From positions 496,001-560,000 of the forward strand of contig NZ_VOHL01000001.1 of the NCBI RefSeq assembly GCF_007859195.1: a stretch of 64,000 nt of DNA, in the 5' to 3' direction. Under the pieces are notes generated by a model. It did not search any database, was not told where the DNA came from, and worked only from the letters and a program-made list of their open reading frames with translations. Positions 49,401 to 56,780 of the stretch are shown here, piece after piece. Origin of the DNA: Streptococcus cuniculipharyngis (GTDB lineage Bacteria > Bacillota > Bacilli > Lactobacillales > Streptococcaceae). How positions within the stretch are numbered: the stretch's first letter is position 1; each line of letters starts with the position of its first letter. The position numbers and the translations under genes are program-made.

Positions 49401-50183
49401 TGCCGAAGAAGGCGCAGCCATTTCCTGAGGTTGTGGTTTAAACTCATATAATTTTATCTCGCGCAAGCCAACCTGGTTAACTGGATTACCACTGACTGTT
49501 TCTGCTTTCAACAGTCGCAATACCAAGCGATTCGCTTCCAGATTATTCAACTGATGAGATACCACTGCTTGATCATAAGGAATGCTTACTTGACCACTAT
49601 CGTAAACTCGTTCATCTCCTTGGTAAGCTTCTACTTGATACTGAGTTAGGCTAGCCTCTTCACTAACCTGCTTGTAAATGTCCAATTTGTTTAATTGAAT
49701 TGGTTGCTCAGCTGCCTTGACCGTAATAGTCAGGGTTTGGGATAGCTGAGTTGGCTGAGCAGTATCAGTTTCCCTAGCTGATTGAACTTGCAATGCTGCC
49801 ACTGAAGATGAACTCTTATCACCATCCGTTAATTTTGCTAGATTCTCTGCCTCTTGAACTGTTTTAACATCTCCCGTCAACTCTACACGGTCACTGCCTA
49901 GCTCAAGAACATTGCCTTCCCCAGTTTCCGTTTCGGCCACTGAACTTGATGGTGTTGGATTGTCTTGTTCATCTGCTACTGGAGTTGCTGAAGATTCAGA
50001 CGGAGTCGTTTCCGTCTCTTGAGTAGATGAGTCTACTGAACTTACTGTCTCAGTTTCTGCGCCTTCTGCTAAAACACTGGTCTCTGTTCCCACAGCCAAA
50101 AAACTCATGGCAATTAAACTAGAACATAGGCCAAAACTCAATTTTCGTAAGGCATATTTAGGTTTTTGATTCATAGGTAACAT
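43473..50183 (-). CDS. Giant wall-anchored GH31 glycosidase, probable alpha-N-acetylgalactosaminidase
   Basis: Secreted, sortase-anchored protein of 2236 residues, start ATG 50183 (AGGGAG upstream). A YSIRK-like signal (KYALRKLSFGLCSSLIAMSF) opens it. A galactose-binding-like region (about 100-240) precedes the GH31 catalytic part (about 290-960). The likely nucleophile is Asp684 (AVKTDVAWVGPGYSFGLNG) and acid/base Asp737 (IWSGDQVGGQW). Then FN3 (about 1130-1207), discoidin-like (1212-1356), dockerin-like EF-hand pair (GDINNDGKITEDD, about 1363-1420), cohesin-like (1434-1554), FN3 (1571-1661), discoidin-like (1664-1804), two 57-residue helical repeats, 15-residue repeats and LPKTA. The motifs differ from starch-type GH31; GalNAc genes beside it suggest alpha-GalNAc release from mucin. 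Confidence 0.88.
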   Translation of the reverse strand: MLPMNQKPKYALRKLSFGLCSSLIAMSFLAVGTETSVLAEGAETETVSSVDSSTQETETTPSESSATPVADEQDNPTPSSSVAETETGEGNVLELGSDRVELTGDVKTVQEAENLAKLTDGDKSSSSVAALQVQSARETDTAQPTQLSQTLTITVKAAEQPIQLNKLDIYKQVSEEASLTQYQVEAYQGDERVYDSGQVSIPYDQAVVSHQLNNLEANRLVLRLLKAETVSGNPVNQVGLREIKLYEFKPQPQEMAAPSSAGGGTPDDVLPDLPFEKPANGLGAITDFTFANGQALIRFETGQKAKLNLYTDNVFRYNIEKADAEFVDTPVPSRADRPATITIKDKAAYQAQYGTIGRLVTDDSSYVVETDTLKLVFDKLTARMSIVDKATDRVITKEVLPVQFDKDSTTQTLSQGKNEYFFGGGMQNGRFTHKGEKINIVNENNWVDGGVASPSPFYWSTRGYGVLRNTFKQGQYDFGTNNDKLLTSSHKEERFDAYYFVSPGKDATEILRAYYELTGAPAVLPEFANYLGHLNTYNRDYWVEVPEGTPGAVLLDGKYYREYQPNQLPEDKRPQAVQESLNGEKNNYKFSARAVIDRYKNYDMPISYFMPNDGYGSGYGQESNIDANIQNLKSFVDYAKERGIKVGLWTQSDLYDTDPKKNPILHRDFDKEVTEAGIRAVKTDVAWVGPGYSFGLNGVDAASKLLTEKSPESARPFIVSLDGWAGTQRAASIWSGDQVGGQWEYIRFHIPTYIGMGLSGNPNVGSDMDGIFGGADPVINAREYQWKTFSSVMMNIDGWGAKPKTPFSFDDRITDLNRISLKTKSTLLPYAYSYGHDAASSGKPIVRAMLMDFPDDMINYTKAVQYQYMYGDSFLVAPVYKNTAMKANGDDVRDNIYLPNGVEWLDFYTGEKYEGGQVINGFAAPLWKIPVFVKNGAIIPMVNANNNPEEIDRSNRLLQFYPHQGSQFKLYEDDGTTIGYKTGQLATTLIESHAADSNQVGQAVLTINRTQGSFDGFVKEKTTELHVNVSQDVNNVTATVNGQEVTLRRVNSLEEYKAGSNVFYYDATPKMDTYNPRSSDIQNLEVVKNPLVKVKLAKLDVTQSDIQVTLDGYTNQAKPKEVPENLALPAMPENLAVPESFISSNSMKVTWSPSEGAESYQVRHNGVVYSGIKATEFNFGDLPYASSHSFEVRAVNAKGVSDWTNVVNAKTSEDPWLNAIDIDPTKVDTNIKQQKGQGIDKFFNKKKGDIFHSDWKTKVEKNSYIQIDLGGIYDLDYLEYHQRGDGGRNGKINWATFQFSEDGEDWSDAYQADWRGETKVKKLNVDRKARYIYMNISNSHNGYISGEELLFFKKPGSKMIVPGDINNDGKITEDDKTSFLNYTGLRSVDNDFDYIKHVDSNKNGLIDAQDINVIATQLEGGIARPETQKPTGHLYFTSNKLELKAGEETEVTLMAEDLNRVNALTSTFKLDASALAVVGNKVTANNAFTKQAENFSNVKTRGSETDVVFTFVNFGDKPLMTGSGAVATVRLKALKDVTLDFSSNEGILVGNNQAVTSVNNEPVRSAETYNQVPVAPLNLQVGRETQGSLSLSWDASPEARRYIIEKEVTENGETRYVEVARTEETSFDLYSLDPSTSYKLRVSAVNPLGKSAPSTITGQTLAKTPSRRYVPVSARAEAADQAGYDVNRLIDGDENTLYHSDWENPDAVPSSLVLDMGKSVNLDHLVYVPRPDAGNGTVIALSLEVSEDGVNYTPANKGKYILWDYNNQDKVALFNPDTKGRFVKINWLGSLGGFISGQEVYVMPDAQAEIEQLDETPWNKALAAAQERLQGAKNEGVLAELEAARQELKDNNQWTPESMDWIVGVLNALKPELDESPWEQALAAARERLQGAKNEHVLAEIEAGKAQLIEAGEWNRESLDWIVGLLNGLTPEYETQVGTPESVEVPRYDFAVGTPESVEVPRYDFAVGTPESVEVPKYDFAVGQPETVEVPKYDFAVGQPETVEVPKYDFAVGQPETVEVPKYDFAVGQPETVEVPKYDFAVGQPESVEVPKYDFAVGQPETVEVPKYDFAVGQPETVEVPKYDFAVGQPESVEVPKYDFAVGQPETVEVPKYDFAVGTPESVEVPRYDFAVGQPEEVEYPTYPLEEVKKSMVEESCQPVAKTHSPLSLAQTNPQDYQQLVAKVEQAMTQPKPTSINQAVSQQELPKTASQSSLLLSLTGLGLSLLAGLGLRKKED
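43746..44375 (-). repeat. 45-bp tandem repeats encoding VGxPExVEVPxYDFA
   Basis: Thirteen in-phase 45-bp units (44375-43791) plus a divergent fourteenth (43790-43746) near the C-terminus of the GH31 protein. Three unit types are seen: VGTPESVEVPRYDFA at the edges, with VGQPETVEVPKYDFA and VGQPESVEVPKYDFA inside. The stretch probably spans the peptidoglycan. Near-identical inner copies show recent expansion. The opposite strand stays open through the array, which is a by-product of the repeat. Confidence 0.95.
44400..44742 (-). repeat. Pair of degenerate 57-residue helical repeats in the GH31 protein
   Basis: Two adjacent protein repeats: ETPWNKALAAAQERLQGAKN then ESPWEQALAAARERLQGAKN, each followed by an ELEAARQEL/EIEAGKAQL helix and ESMDWIVGVLN or ESLDWIVGLLN. 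They form a helical stalk between the second discoidin-like domain and the 15-residue repeats. Confidence 0.85.
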
Positions 50184-50206
50184 TGAAATAATCTCCCTTC
50201 TAATAT

Positions 50207-50221
50207 TGAAATCGCTTTCTT
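50207..50221. promoter_or_regulatory. Candidate cre (CcpA) site upstream of the GH31 gene
   Basis: Minus-strand AGAAAGCGATTTCA matches the cre consensus at all but the first position. It lies about 24 bases upstream of the ATG, where CcpA binding would block expression on preferred sugars. Confidence 0.6.
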
Positions 50222-50235
50222 TTATGTGGTGAAAT

Positions 50236-50303
50236 AATGTGAGTGCTGACACCCACATTAATCCACGACAAAGCCCTCTTTTGACCGCATTGGCAAAAGA
50301 GGG
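50236..50303 (-). terminator. Hairpins between lacD and the GH31 gene
   Basis: On the minus strand, CCCTCTTTTG / CAAAAGAGGG (50274-50303, 10-bp perfect stem) follows lacD closely with only CTTTG after it. A second stem AATGTGgGTG / CACtCACATT (50236-50259) follows. They probably give partial termination, so the GH31 gene may be both read through from lacD and separately initiated. Confidence 0.55.
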
Positions 50304-50342
50304 GGTTGAATTTGGCACTTAACCAAATTCCTAATGAAACGC

Positions 50343-51338
50343 TTAGTTTACACGTTCTGTCCATGGGGTTGCCGCTTGAGCAATGACTGCATTAAGGTCC
50401 TCAATATTTTTTCGACCATGTTCTGCTAACCAAGCACGCCCTGCTTCATCACCATCTTTAGCAAAAACAGCTACAGCATCAGCCCAAGTTGCACGACCAC
50501 AGAGAACACCATTGAAGGTTGACCCTGCTTCTTTAGCAAACAAGAGGGTGTCTTGGAAAAGACTTGCTGAAACCCCTGCACTCAAGAAGATAAATGGTAG
50601 GTGTGTCGCATCTGATTGCGCCTTGAAGAGGTCAAGAGCTTCTTGGCGACTATAAAGTGGCTCAACACCCTCCTTAGTGAATCCTTCAACATAGGCCATA
50701 TTGACCGGTACTTCTACCTTCAAAACATCTGCATGGTAACGGTCATCTGAGAATACCTTCATTGCCTCAATAACCTTATGAGGTTTCAATTTAGCATACT
50801 CAGGACTTTGAACATCCATGTCACTGGCATCATAGCTAACAATTTCCAAGAAATAAGGAATGTCCTCGGCCACACATTCTGAACCAACACGCTCAACCCA
50901 CGCTTTTTTAACATCGTTGATGTCATCACTATCATCAACATCAAAGTAAATCAAGACCTTAACAGCGTCTGCACCCAATTCTTTAATGCGTTTTGCTGAC
51001 CAGTTTGGCAAAAGGTCTGGAATACGACCAACTGCTGACGCATCGTAACCTGTTTTTTCATAAGCCACAATCAAACCGCTATTTTCATGACGAAGTTTGG
51101 TTGCAGGCACACCGTACTCAGGGTCAAGCAGGATTGAGGTTGAAAATGGTGTCAATTCTTGCGAAATCAATTCTTTGAAACGTACGATACCGTCCTCACC
51201 AGTAGAGCCACCACCTGCTGCAATCATCTTGCGAAGGGCACCACGTTGGTCAATGGCAAGAGCTCCAATAACATGGTCGTCGCTAGACAAGTTTTTCATG
51301 TGTTGCAATTTTCCTGGTGTAAGTGTTAGTTTTTTCAT
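50343..51338 (-). CDS. lacD: Tagatose 1,6-diphosphate aldolase
   Basis: Class I aldolase of 331 residues splitting tagatose-1,6-bisphosphate into two triose phosphates. The start is ATG 51338 (MKKLTLTPGKLQHMKNLSS), with AAAGGA upstream; the open frame before it overlaps nagA. Landmarks are VIGALAIDQRGALRKMI, LLDPEYGVPA, VKVLIYFDVDD and KVEVPVNMAYVEGF, where the Lys fits the Schiff-base residue. It joins GalNAc breakdown (via tagatose-6-phosphate) to glycolysis. A tagatose-6-phosphate kinase gene is not in the window. Confidence 0.93.
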   Translation of the reverse strand: MKKLTLTPGKLQHMKNLSSDDHVIGALAIDQRGALRKMIAAGGGSTGEDGIVRFKELISQELTPFSTSILLDPEYGVPATKLRHENSGLIVAYEKTGYDASAVGRIPDLLPNWSAKRIKELGADAVKVLIYFDVDDSDDINDVKKAWVERVGSECVAEDIPYFLEIVSYDASDMDVQSPEYAKLKPHKVIEAMKVFSDDRYHADVLKVEVPVNMAYVEGFTKEGVEPLYSRQEALDLFKAQSDATHLPFIFLSAGVSASLFQDTLLFAKEAGSTFNGVLCGRATWADAVAVFAKDGDEAGRAWLAEHGRKNIEDLNAVIAQAATPWTERVN

Positions 51339-51357
51339 GATAGTTCCTTTCTTCAAA

Positions 51358-52512
51358 CTATTTTTCATAATGGGCTTGCCCATTGATATAAGTTGCTTGT
51401 AAATTAAAGTCGTCATCAAGGACGATAAAGTCTGCTGGGTGACCGGCTGCTAGTTGACCACACACCTTTTCCAGTCCGACAGACAAGGCTGGGTTGTAGC
51501 TGGCCATTTGCAGGGCTTGGGCTGGACTGGCTAGCCCCCATTTGATGACGTTTTGCACGGCAGTCATTAATTCAAGGACTGAACCTGCCAGGCTACCGTT
51601 AGAAGTCAAGCGAGCTGCCCCATTTTTGACCTCTACATCAAATTCTCCCAGTTTAGATTGGCAATCACCCAAGCCGCCAGCCCGCATACAGTCGGTAATC
51701 AAGACCAGTCTGTCTGGTGCCGACATTTCCTTGACAATCTTGGCTGATACAGGGTGAACATGGTGACCATCACAAATCAGCTCATTGAATTGACCCAAGG
51801 TAAGAGCTGCCCCGACCACACCGGGTTCTCGGTGATGAAGCCCCCGCATACCATTGTAGGTATGAACAAAGATGTTGGCTCCTGCTTCCACCGCTGCTTG
51901 GCATTGGTCATAGGTGGCATCCGTGTGAGCTAGGGCAGTGTAGATACCCTCACGCTTGGCATGTTGAATAAAGTCAACCGCTCCCTGACGTTCAGGGGCT
52001 AGAGCAATTTTCCTGACCAGTCCTTGTGATAGTTCCTGCCACTGGTCTAGTTGAGTCTTATCTGGATCCCCCATATAACTCGGATTTTGTGCCCCCTTGT
52101 AAGTCTCGGTGAAAAATGGCCCTTCAAGGAAAATCCCTTGCATTTTTGCCCCCTTGGCATGCGGAGCAACTTGACCAATCAACTGACAGACCTTATCCAA
52201 TTCTTCCTTGGCTGCGGTCAAGGTCGTTGGTAAATAGGAGGTTACCCCACAAGAGGGAAGATGTTCAGAAATTTTCTCCAAACCTTCCGCTGAAGCATCC
52301 ATGACGTCATGCCCCATAAAACCATGGATATGGGTATCAACCAAACCTGGGGCGATGCTAAAGTTGCCGTAATCAATAATCTGACCATCTGTCGGCTTTT
52401 CTTTTTGATAATCTCCAAAGCGACCATCTTCTAAAATTGGCAGATAACCGGCCTCTTTTTCTTCATTAAGATAGTAGAAACGTTTAGCGTAAAGATAAGA
52501 TGTCATAAGCAT
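51358..52512 (-). CDS. nagA: N-acetylglucosamine/galactosamine-6-phosphate deacetylase
   Basis: Amidohydrolase of 384 residues that removes acetyl from an amino-sugar 6-phosphate. It has the metal-binding HxH in LVDTHIHGFMGHDV, EGPFFTETYKGAQNPSYM, ALAHTDATYDQC, FVHTYNGMRGLHHREPG and the catalytic Asp in LVLITDCMRAGG. Placed between agaS and lacD, it probably works on GalNAc-6-phosphate (AgaA role), though GlcNAc-6-phosphate is possible. The ATG codons at 52512 and 52506 are both usable. Confidence 0.9.
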   Translation of the reverse strand: MLMTSYLYAKRFYYLNEEKEAGYLPILEDGRFGDYQKEKPTDGQIIDYGNFSIAPGLVDTHIHGFMGHDVMDASAEGLEKISEHLPSCGVTSYLPTTLTAAKEELDKVCQLIGQVAPHAKGAKMQGIFLEGPFFTETYKGAQNPSYMGDPDKTQLDQWQELSQGLVRKIALAPERQGAVDFIQHAKREGIYTALAHTDATYDQCQAAVEAGANIFVHTYNGMRGLHHREPGVVGAALTLGQFNELICDGHHVHPVSAKIVKEMSAPDRLVLITDCMRAGGLGDCQSKLGEFDVEVKNGAARLTSNGSLAGSVLELMTAVQNVIKWGLASPAQALQMASYNPALSVGLEKVCGQLAAGHPADFIVLDDDFNLQATYINGQAHYEK

Positions 52513-52519
52513 TAACTTT

Positions 52520-53680
52520 CTAAGCTAGGGGATGAATAATAACTCCTTTAACCACACGGTTGACCGTTCCTGTTGGCGATGGTGTATCTGGTTTATTGTC
52601 AACCTTGATTGAGGCCAAGAGGGAGATGGTTTGACCAAAGACAGCGTATGGCAGAGCCAGATAGGCATCTGGAATAGTGCAATAGCCTTCTTCAAACCTA
52701 AAGTTCTCACCAGCAAAATTACGCTCCTGTTGGACTTGGACCCCACAGACCAATTTAGCAATCTCATCGCCAGCCAACTCTTCCAAGATGTCTAGGTCAT
52801 ATTGACGCGTGTAAGCGTCGTTTGAGACAAAGGTAAAGACCAAAGTCTTTTCATTCACAAAGGATTTTGGACCGTGACGGAAACCAAGAGAAGAATCAAA
52901 GGCCGTTGCCATCTTACCAGCTGTCAATTCTAAGATTTTTAGTTGAACTTCACGTGCCAAACCTGCCAAAGCTCCAGAACCTAGATAAACAATACGGTCA
53001 AAATCAAGGTCAACATAGGCCTGCAACTGCTCCTCAGCAGCCAAAACTTGCTCGCCCATCTTGACAATAGCTCCCACATGGCCAGCCTTTTCCTCCAAAG
53101 ACGCTTGATCAAACAAGAGAGTAGCTGTCAAGGTCATGCAGGTAAAGCTTCCTGTCATGGCAAAACCTGCGTCATTAGCTCGTTCTGGCATCATGAGCAA
53201 GAGATTTTTCTCATCGCCAGCTGCTTTTTGAGCTAACTGGCCTTCTGGAGCACAAGTAATCGTGATTTGGTAGAAATCATCAACGATTTGCTGACCTAAT
53301 TCAACACTGGCTACACTTTCTGGCGAATTGCCTGAGCGAGCAAAGGATACCAAGACAGTTGGCTCATCCTTTTTGAAGTAGTCATGTGGGTTAGACACCA
53401 GATTAGTTGTTGCTACCGACTGGAATTCAAAACGTTTCTCATCACCCACACGTTTCAAATAAGGTAGGACGGTATCTCCGGCATATTGAGATGTTCCTGC
53501 ACCAGTAAAAATCACACGCAATTTGCCTGAAGGCAATTGGTTGAGAAAATCTTGAATACGCTCAAGGTTATCTTGATAATAGGTAAAAGCTTCTGTCCAG
53601 AGTTCCGGTTGCTGCTTGATTTCACGTGTTGTGATTTCAGCCCCCAGTTGCTCTAGTTCAGCTTTAGATAGTTGAAACAT
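52520..53680 (-). CDS. agaS: AgaS-type galactosamine-6-phosphate deaminase/isomerase (SIS domains)
   Basis: Cytoplasmic enzyme of 386 residues with two SIS domains: VIFTGAGTSQYAGDTVLPYL and VLVSFARSGNSPESVASVEL in the first, YLGSGALAGLAREVQLKILE and SSLGFRHGPKSFVNEKT in the second. The family turns galactosamine-6-phosphate into tagatose-6-phosphate with release of ammonia. AAGGAGG lies before the ATG. It leads the agaS-nagA-lacD unit, with a cre-like site upstream. Confidence 0.9.
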   Translation of the reverse strand: MFQLSKAELEQLGAEITTREIKQQPELWTEAFTYYQDNLERIQDFLNQLPSGKLRVIFTGAGTSQYAGDTVLPYLKRVGDEKRFEFQSVATTNLVSNPHDYFKKDEPTVLVSFARSGNSPESVASVELGQQIVDDFYQITITCAPEGQLAQKAAGDEKNLLLMMPERANDAGFAMTGSFTCMTLTATLLFDQASLEEKAGHVGAIVKMGEQVLAAEEQLQAYVDLDFDRIVYLGSGALAGLAREVQLKILELTAGKMATAFDSSLGFRHGPKSFVNEKTLVFTFVSNDAYTRQYDLDILEELAGDEIAKLVCGVQVQQERNFAGENFRFEEGYCTIPDAYLALPYAVFGQTISLLASIKVDNKPDTPSPTGTVNRVVKGVIIHPLA

Positions 53681-53784
53681 AAAAGACCTCCTTTTTCCTC
53701 AATGATAAAGAGAAAATAATTAACCACAATAAGTTTGGTAACCAATAATATAGGATATTAAGTGGAATACTTCCAACTACTCTC

Positions 53785-53845
53785 AGTATAACCAAGTCCT
53801 TTAGGAAGTGCTACCGCTTTATTTAACAAATTTAAGCGCTTTCTT
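53785..53845 (-). promoter_or_regulatory. Control region of agaS-nagA-lacD: -10 box and cre-like site
   Basis: Minus-strand TATACT (53790-53785) has no good -35, which suits an activated promoter. AAGAAAGCGCTTAA (53845-53832), a cre-like palindrome, lies about 42 bases upstream. The AraC-family gene next door is the obvious candidate activator (inference). Confidence 0.5.
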
Positions 53846-53893
53846 AACAGTATAAGATGATTTCTACCTGGTCCTGACCTGACTCTCAAGACG

Positions 53894-53920
53894 CAAAAAC
53901 CTGACCAAAACTTGGTCAGG
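53894..53920 (-). terminator. Terminator of the AraC-family gene
   Basis: Perfect 9-bp stem CCTGACCAA / TTGGTCAGG with a 3-base loop and T5 on the minus strand, immediately after the stop codon. Confidence 0.9.
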
Positions 53921-53921
53921 C

Positions 53922-55079
53922 TTAAATCTGTTTATATAATTTTTTTGAATACTGCGAAGGAGAATAACCAAAAGTTGTTTTAAAGGCCCTAGAGAAAGCC
54001 GGCAAAGAACTATAACCACTGAGCACAGCTATTTCAGCCAAGGAGTAACTCGAATCCCTCATCAAAATTTTGGCCTGCTTCAACCGTTGTTGACCAATAT
54101 AGGTATGGGGGGCCATCCCCATGAAACGCTGAAAGAGGGTTTGAATATTCGACCGAGAAATCCCAAAAGTTTCACTCAAATCAGCCACTCGAATATCTGG
54201 TTTCTCCTTAATATAGGCTGTGAGTTTTTGGAAAATATCTTGATCATATTTCTCTTTCATCGAAGAAATTGGACTAGATTGCTCGGTTTGCGAAGAAGAT
54301 TCAAAAATCAAGGACAGGATAAACAATTTCAAATGCCCCAATAATAAATCATTTTTATAGGGCTTGTTTTCTTCCTCGCTAATTCGTACAAAGGTTTCTA
54401 GTTGAGCAATTTGCCCCTGTGTTAAGTGAAAAACGCGATCAAAAAACTGCGTATCAAGAAGGGTCATATTGAATAAGATAGTAATATAAGTCGTGGTCTT
54501 ATCAACAACCACCGATTGAGAATGCGATTGATTGCGCTGGTAGAGAATCGCATCGTTACGCTCTAAATGATAGGAAATCCCATCAACGGTTGTTTCCAAA
54601 CTCCCTTGCTCAACAATCGTTAATTCACAATAGTTATGACTTTCTGTTGGAAAATGGTAAGGAGCTTTTTTCACCTGATAATAGAGCGTAAAAATTTCAT
54701 CAATCTGAACCTGTTGTTCAATTGATTGCCACTCCAAAGAAGCCGTCAAGGGGTGTTTTGAAATTTTAGAAGCCACCGATTGCTTAAAAATCACCTGACT
54801 TTCATCGGACACACTGATAATATTGAAATAAACATGTGGGTTAATCTTAATACTACCGTGCAGCATGAATTTTTCAAACCTCCCATCAGGTTCCTGAGCC
54901 ACTGCCAACATGGTAATGCCTGATTTAGCCGTCAGAAAAACGGGCCGATCATAGGAAAATAGGTAATTAATGGCCTTATTATCCACATCAACAATCTTTT
55001 TGGCATAAGACTTGGGACCACTACTGGCAACTGATTTAAAATAACTATTCTGTGCGATTGCAGAGGTTTTAGTGAACAT
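53922..55079 (-). CDS. AraC-family transcriptional regulator of the GalNAc locus
   Basis: Cytoplasmic activator-type regulator of 385 residues. It has a cupin-like sensing domain (about 165-240; THNY-like SHNYCELTIVEQGSLETTVD) and a C-terminal double helix-turn-helix (about 285-385) with VADLSETFGISRSNIQTLFQ and SLAEIAVLSGYSSLPAFSRA followed by FKTTFGYSPSQY. It lies between agaS (same strand) and the divergent PTS operon, so it likely controls both. The inducer is probably a locus metabolite (inference). Confidence 0.88.
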   Translation of the reverse strand: MFTKTSAIAQNSYFKSVASSGPKSYAKKIVDVDNKAINYLFSYDRPVFLTAKSGITMLAVAQEPDGRFEKFMLHGSIKINPHVYFNIISVSDESQVIFKQSVASKISKHPLTASLEWQSIEQQVQIDEIFTLYYQVKKAPYHFPTESHNYCELTIVEQGSLETTVDGISYHLERNDAILYQRNQSHSQSVVVDKTTTYITILFNMTLLDTQFFDRVFHLTQGQIAQLETFVRISEEENKPYKNDLLLGHLKLFILSLIFESSSQTEQSSPISSMKEKYDQDIFQKLTAYIKEKPDIRVADLSETFGISRSNIQTLFQRFMGMAPHTYIGQQRLKQAKILMRDSSYSLAEIAVLSGYSSLPAFSRAFKTTFGYSPSQYSKKLYKQI

Positions 55080-55104
55080 GCTCTCCCTCCCTTTCTATGC
55101 TCTT

Positions 55105-55110
55105 ATTATA
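55105..55110 (-). promoter_or_regulatory. -10 box of the AraC-family gene
   Basis: Minus-strand TATAAT preceded by ATGG, 25 bases before the ATG, with GGGAGG as ribosome site. A clear -35 is not seen. Confidence 0.5.
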
Positions 55111-55233
55111 CCATGCAAAACTAACTTTATTAAATGAAAACCCTTTATTCTTGTAAAAATATTGTCTAAAAAACTAAAATTGTTAAATTAAAAGATTGCT
55201 TTTCTTTTTAAATGGGGGTAAGATATAGGTATA

Positions 55234-55249
55234 AGGTAAGCGTTTTCCA
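55234..55249. promoter_or_regulatory. Candidate cre site upstream of the PTS operon
   Basis: AGGTAAGCGTTTTCCA resembles the cre consensus. It lies about 100 bases before the IIB start and just downstream of a GATATA -10-like element, a position expected to block elongation when CcpA binds. Confidence 0.5.
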
Positions 55250-55351
55250 AGAAGCGATAACAATCTTCTATAAAGTGTATCAGCTCCTTGATAATCGCCT
55301 ACCATCAGAAGTTAAACAAAAAAATATCTTATATAATGGAGGATAATTCTT

Positions 55352-55837
55352 ATGGCAATTATTGCAACACGTATTGACGGTCGTCTGATTCATGGTCAGG
55401 TCGCTAACCTATGGACGACAAAACTCAACATTACTCGTATCATGGTTGTTGACAATGAAGTGGTTAACAGTGATATTGAAAAAGCTGGTTTGAAACTAGC
55501 TACCCCTGCTGGTGTCAAACTTTCTATTTTAACCGTAGAAAAAGCCGCAGCAAATATCCTAGCGGGTAAATATGATAGCCAACGCTTGCTTATTGTGGCT
55601 AAAAAACCTGACCGCTTCCTTGGTTTGGTAGAACACGGTGTTGACTTAAAAGAAGTTAACGTTGGTAACATGTCACACAGCCCAGAAACGCGCTCAGTGA
55701 CTCAATCAATCAATGTGGTTGACGAAGATATCCGCGTCTTTGATGAGCTTAATGCCAAAGGGGTTAACCTGATTGCTCAAATGGTGCCAGGAGATACGGC
55801 AAAACCCTTCCTACCACTACTTGATAAAGTAAGATAA
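55352..55837 (+). CDS. PTS IIB component, mannose family (AgaV/AgaB-like)
   Basis: Cytoplasmic phosphocarrier of 161 residues. The phosphorylated histidine is in RIDGRLIHGQVANLW (about His15), followed by ITRIMVVDNEVVNSDIEK. It passes phosphate from IIA to the incoming sugar. It is first in a IIB-IIC-IID-IIA operon like the aga/gad PTS of streptococci for GalNAc or related amino sugars. GGAGGA lies 8 bases before the ATG. Confidence 0.93.
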   Translation: MAIIATRIDGRLIHGQVANLWTTKLNITRIMVVDNEVVNSDIEKAGLKLATPAGVKLSILTVEKAAANILAGKYDSQRLLIVAKKPDRFLGLVEHGVDLKEVNVGNMSHSPETRSVTQSINVVDEDIRVFDELNAKGVNLIAQMVPGDTAKPFLPLLDKVR

Positions 55838-55868
55838 TAAAGAAATAAATTTTTTAGGAGGATACATC

Positions 55869-56780
55869 ATGATTCAATGGTGGCAAATACTTTTACTAAC
55901 CTTGTACTCAGCTTATCAAATCTGTGATGAGTTGACCATCGTATCATCTGCTGGATCGCCAGTTTTCGCTGGATTTGTTTCTGGCTTGATTATGGGAGAT
56001 GTAGCAACTGGTCTAGCCATCGGTGCTAGCTTGCAGCTCATGGTACTTGGTGTCGGAACTTTCGGTGGAGCATCTCGTATCGACGCAACTTCAGGTGCTG
56101 TTCTTGCAACTGCCTTCTCAATTGCTCAAGGGATTAAGCCTGAAATTGCCGTTGCGACTATCGCCGTACCAGTAGCTTCTCTACTTACTTATACAGACGT
56201 TCTTGGACGTTTCTCAACAACTTTCTTCGCTCACCGTATCGATGCTGCAGTGGAACGCTTTGACTACAAAGGTATCGAACGCAACTACTTGATGGGAGCA
56301 ATCCCTTGGGCTGCTTCTCGTGCAGTTCCCGTACTTCTTGCCCTTGCTTTTGGTGGTAGCTTGGTTGAGTCCTTGGTTGCTGGCGTTGAACAAGTTCAAT
56401 GGTTGGCTAATGGTCTAACCCTAGCAGGTCGCATGTTGCCAGGTCTTGGTTTTGCTATCTTGCTTCGTTACCTACCACTTAAACGTAACCTACACTACCT
56501 AGCTTTTGGTTTTGCCATTACTGCTATGCTCATGGTGGTTTACGCTAACATCCAAGGTCTTGGTGGTGCTGTTGCTAGCATGCTTGAACCAGTTAACAAA
56601 CTCTTGCCAGAAGATGCTGCAGTTGCCTTTAGCAATAACTTCAAAGGACTTCCAATGATTGGTATCGCCATTGTCGGTATCTTCCTCTCAGTCCAACACT
56701 ATAAAAACAGCCAACGCACTGTTGTCGCTGCACCAGCATCATCTGTAGAAAGCGAGGAAATTGAAGATGACGAAATCTAA
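55869..56780 (+). CDS. PTS IIC component, mannose family (AgaW/AgaC-like)
   Basis: Membrane permease subunit of 303 residues with about seven hydrophobic segments. It has the family region SAGSPVFAGFVSGLIMGDVA and LGVGTFGGASRIDATSGAVL. The tail is acidic (SVESEEIEDDEI). It forms the sugar channel with IID. AGGAGG precedes the ATG; its end overlaps the IID start by 14 bases. Confidence 0.93.
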   Translation: MIQWWQILLLTLYSAYQICDELTIVSSAGSPVFAGFVSGLIMGDVATGLAIGASLQLMVLGVGTFGGASRIDATSGAVLATAFSIAQGIKPEIAVATIAVPVASLLTYTDVLGRFSTTFFAHRIDAAVERFDYKGIERNYLMGAIPWAASRAVPVLLALAFGGSLVESLVAGVEQVQWLANGLTLAGRMLPGLGFAILLRYLPLKRNLHYLAFGFAITAMLMVVYANIQGLGGAVASMLEPVNKLLPEDAAVAFSNNFKGLPMIGIAIVGIFLSVQHYKNSQRTVVAAPASSVESEEIEDDEI

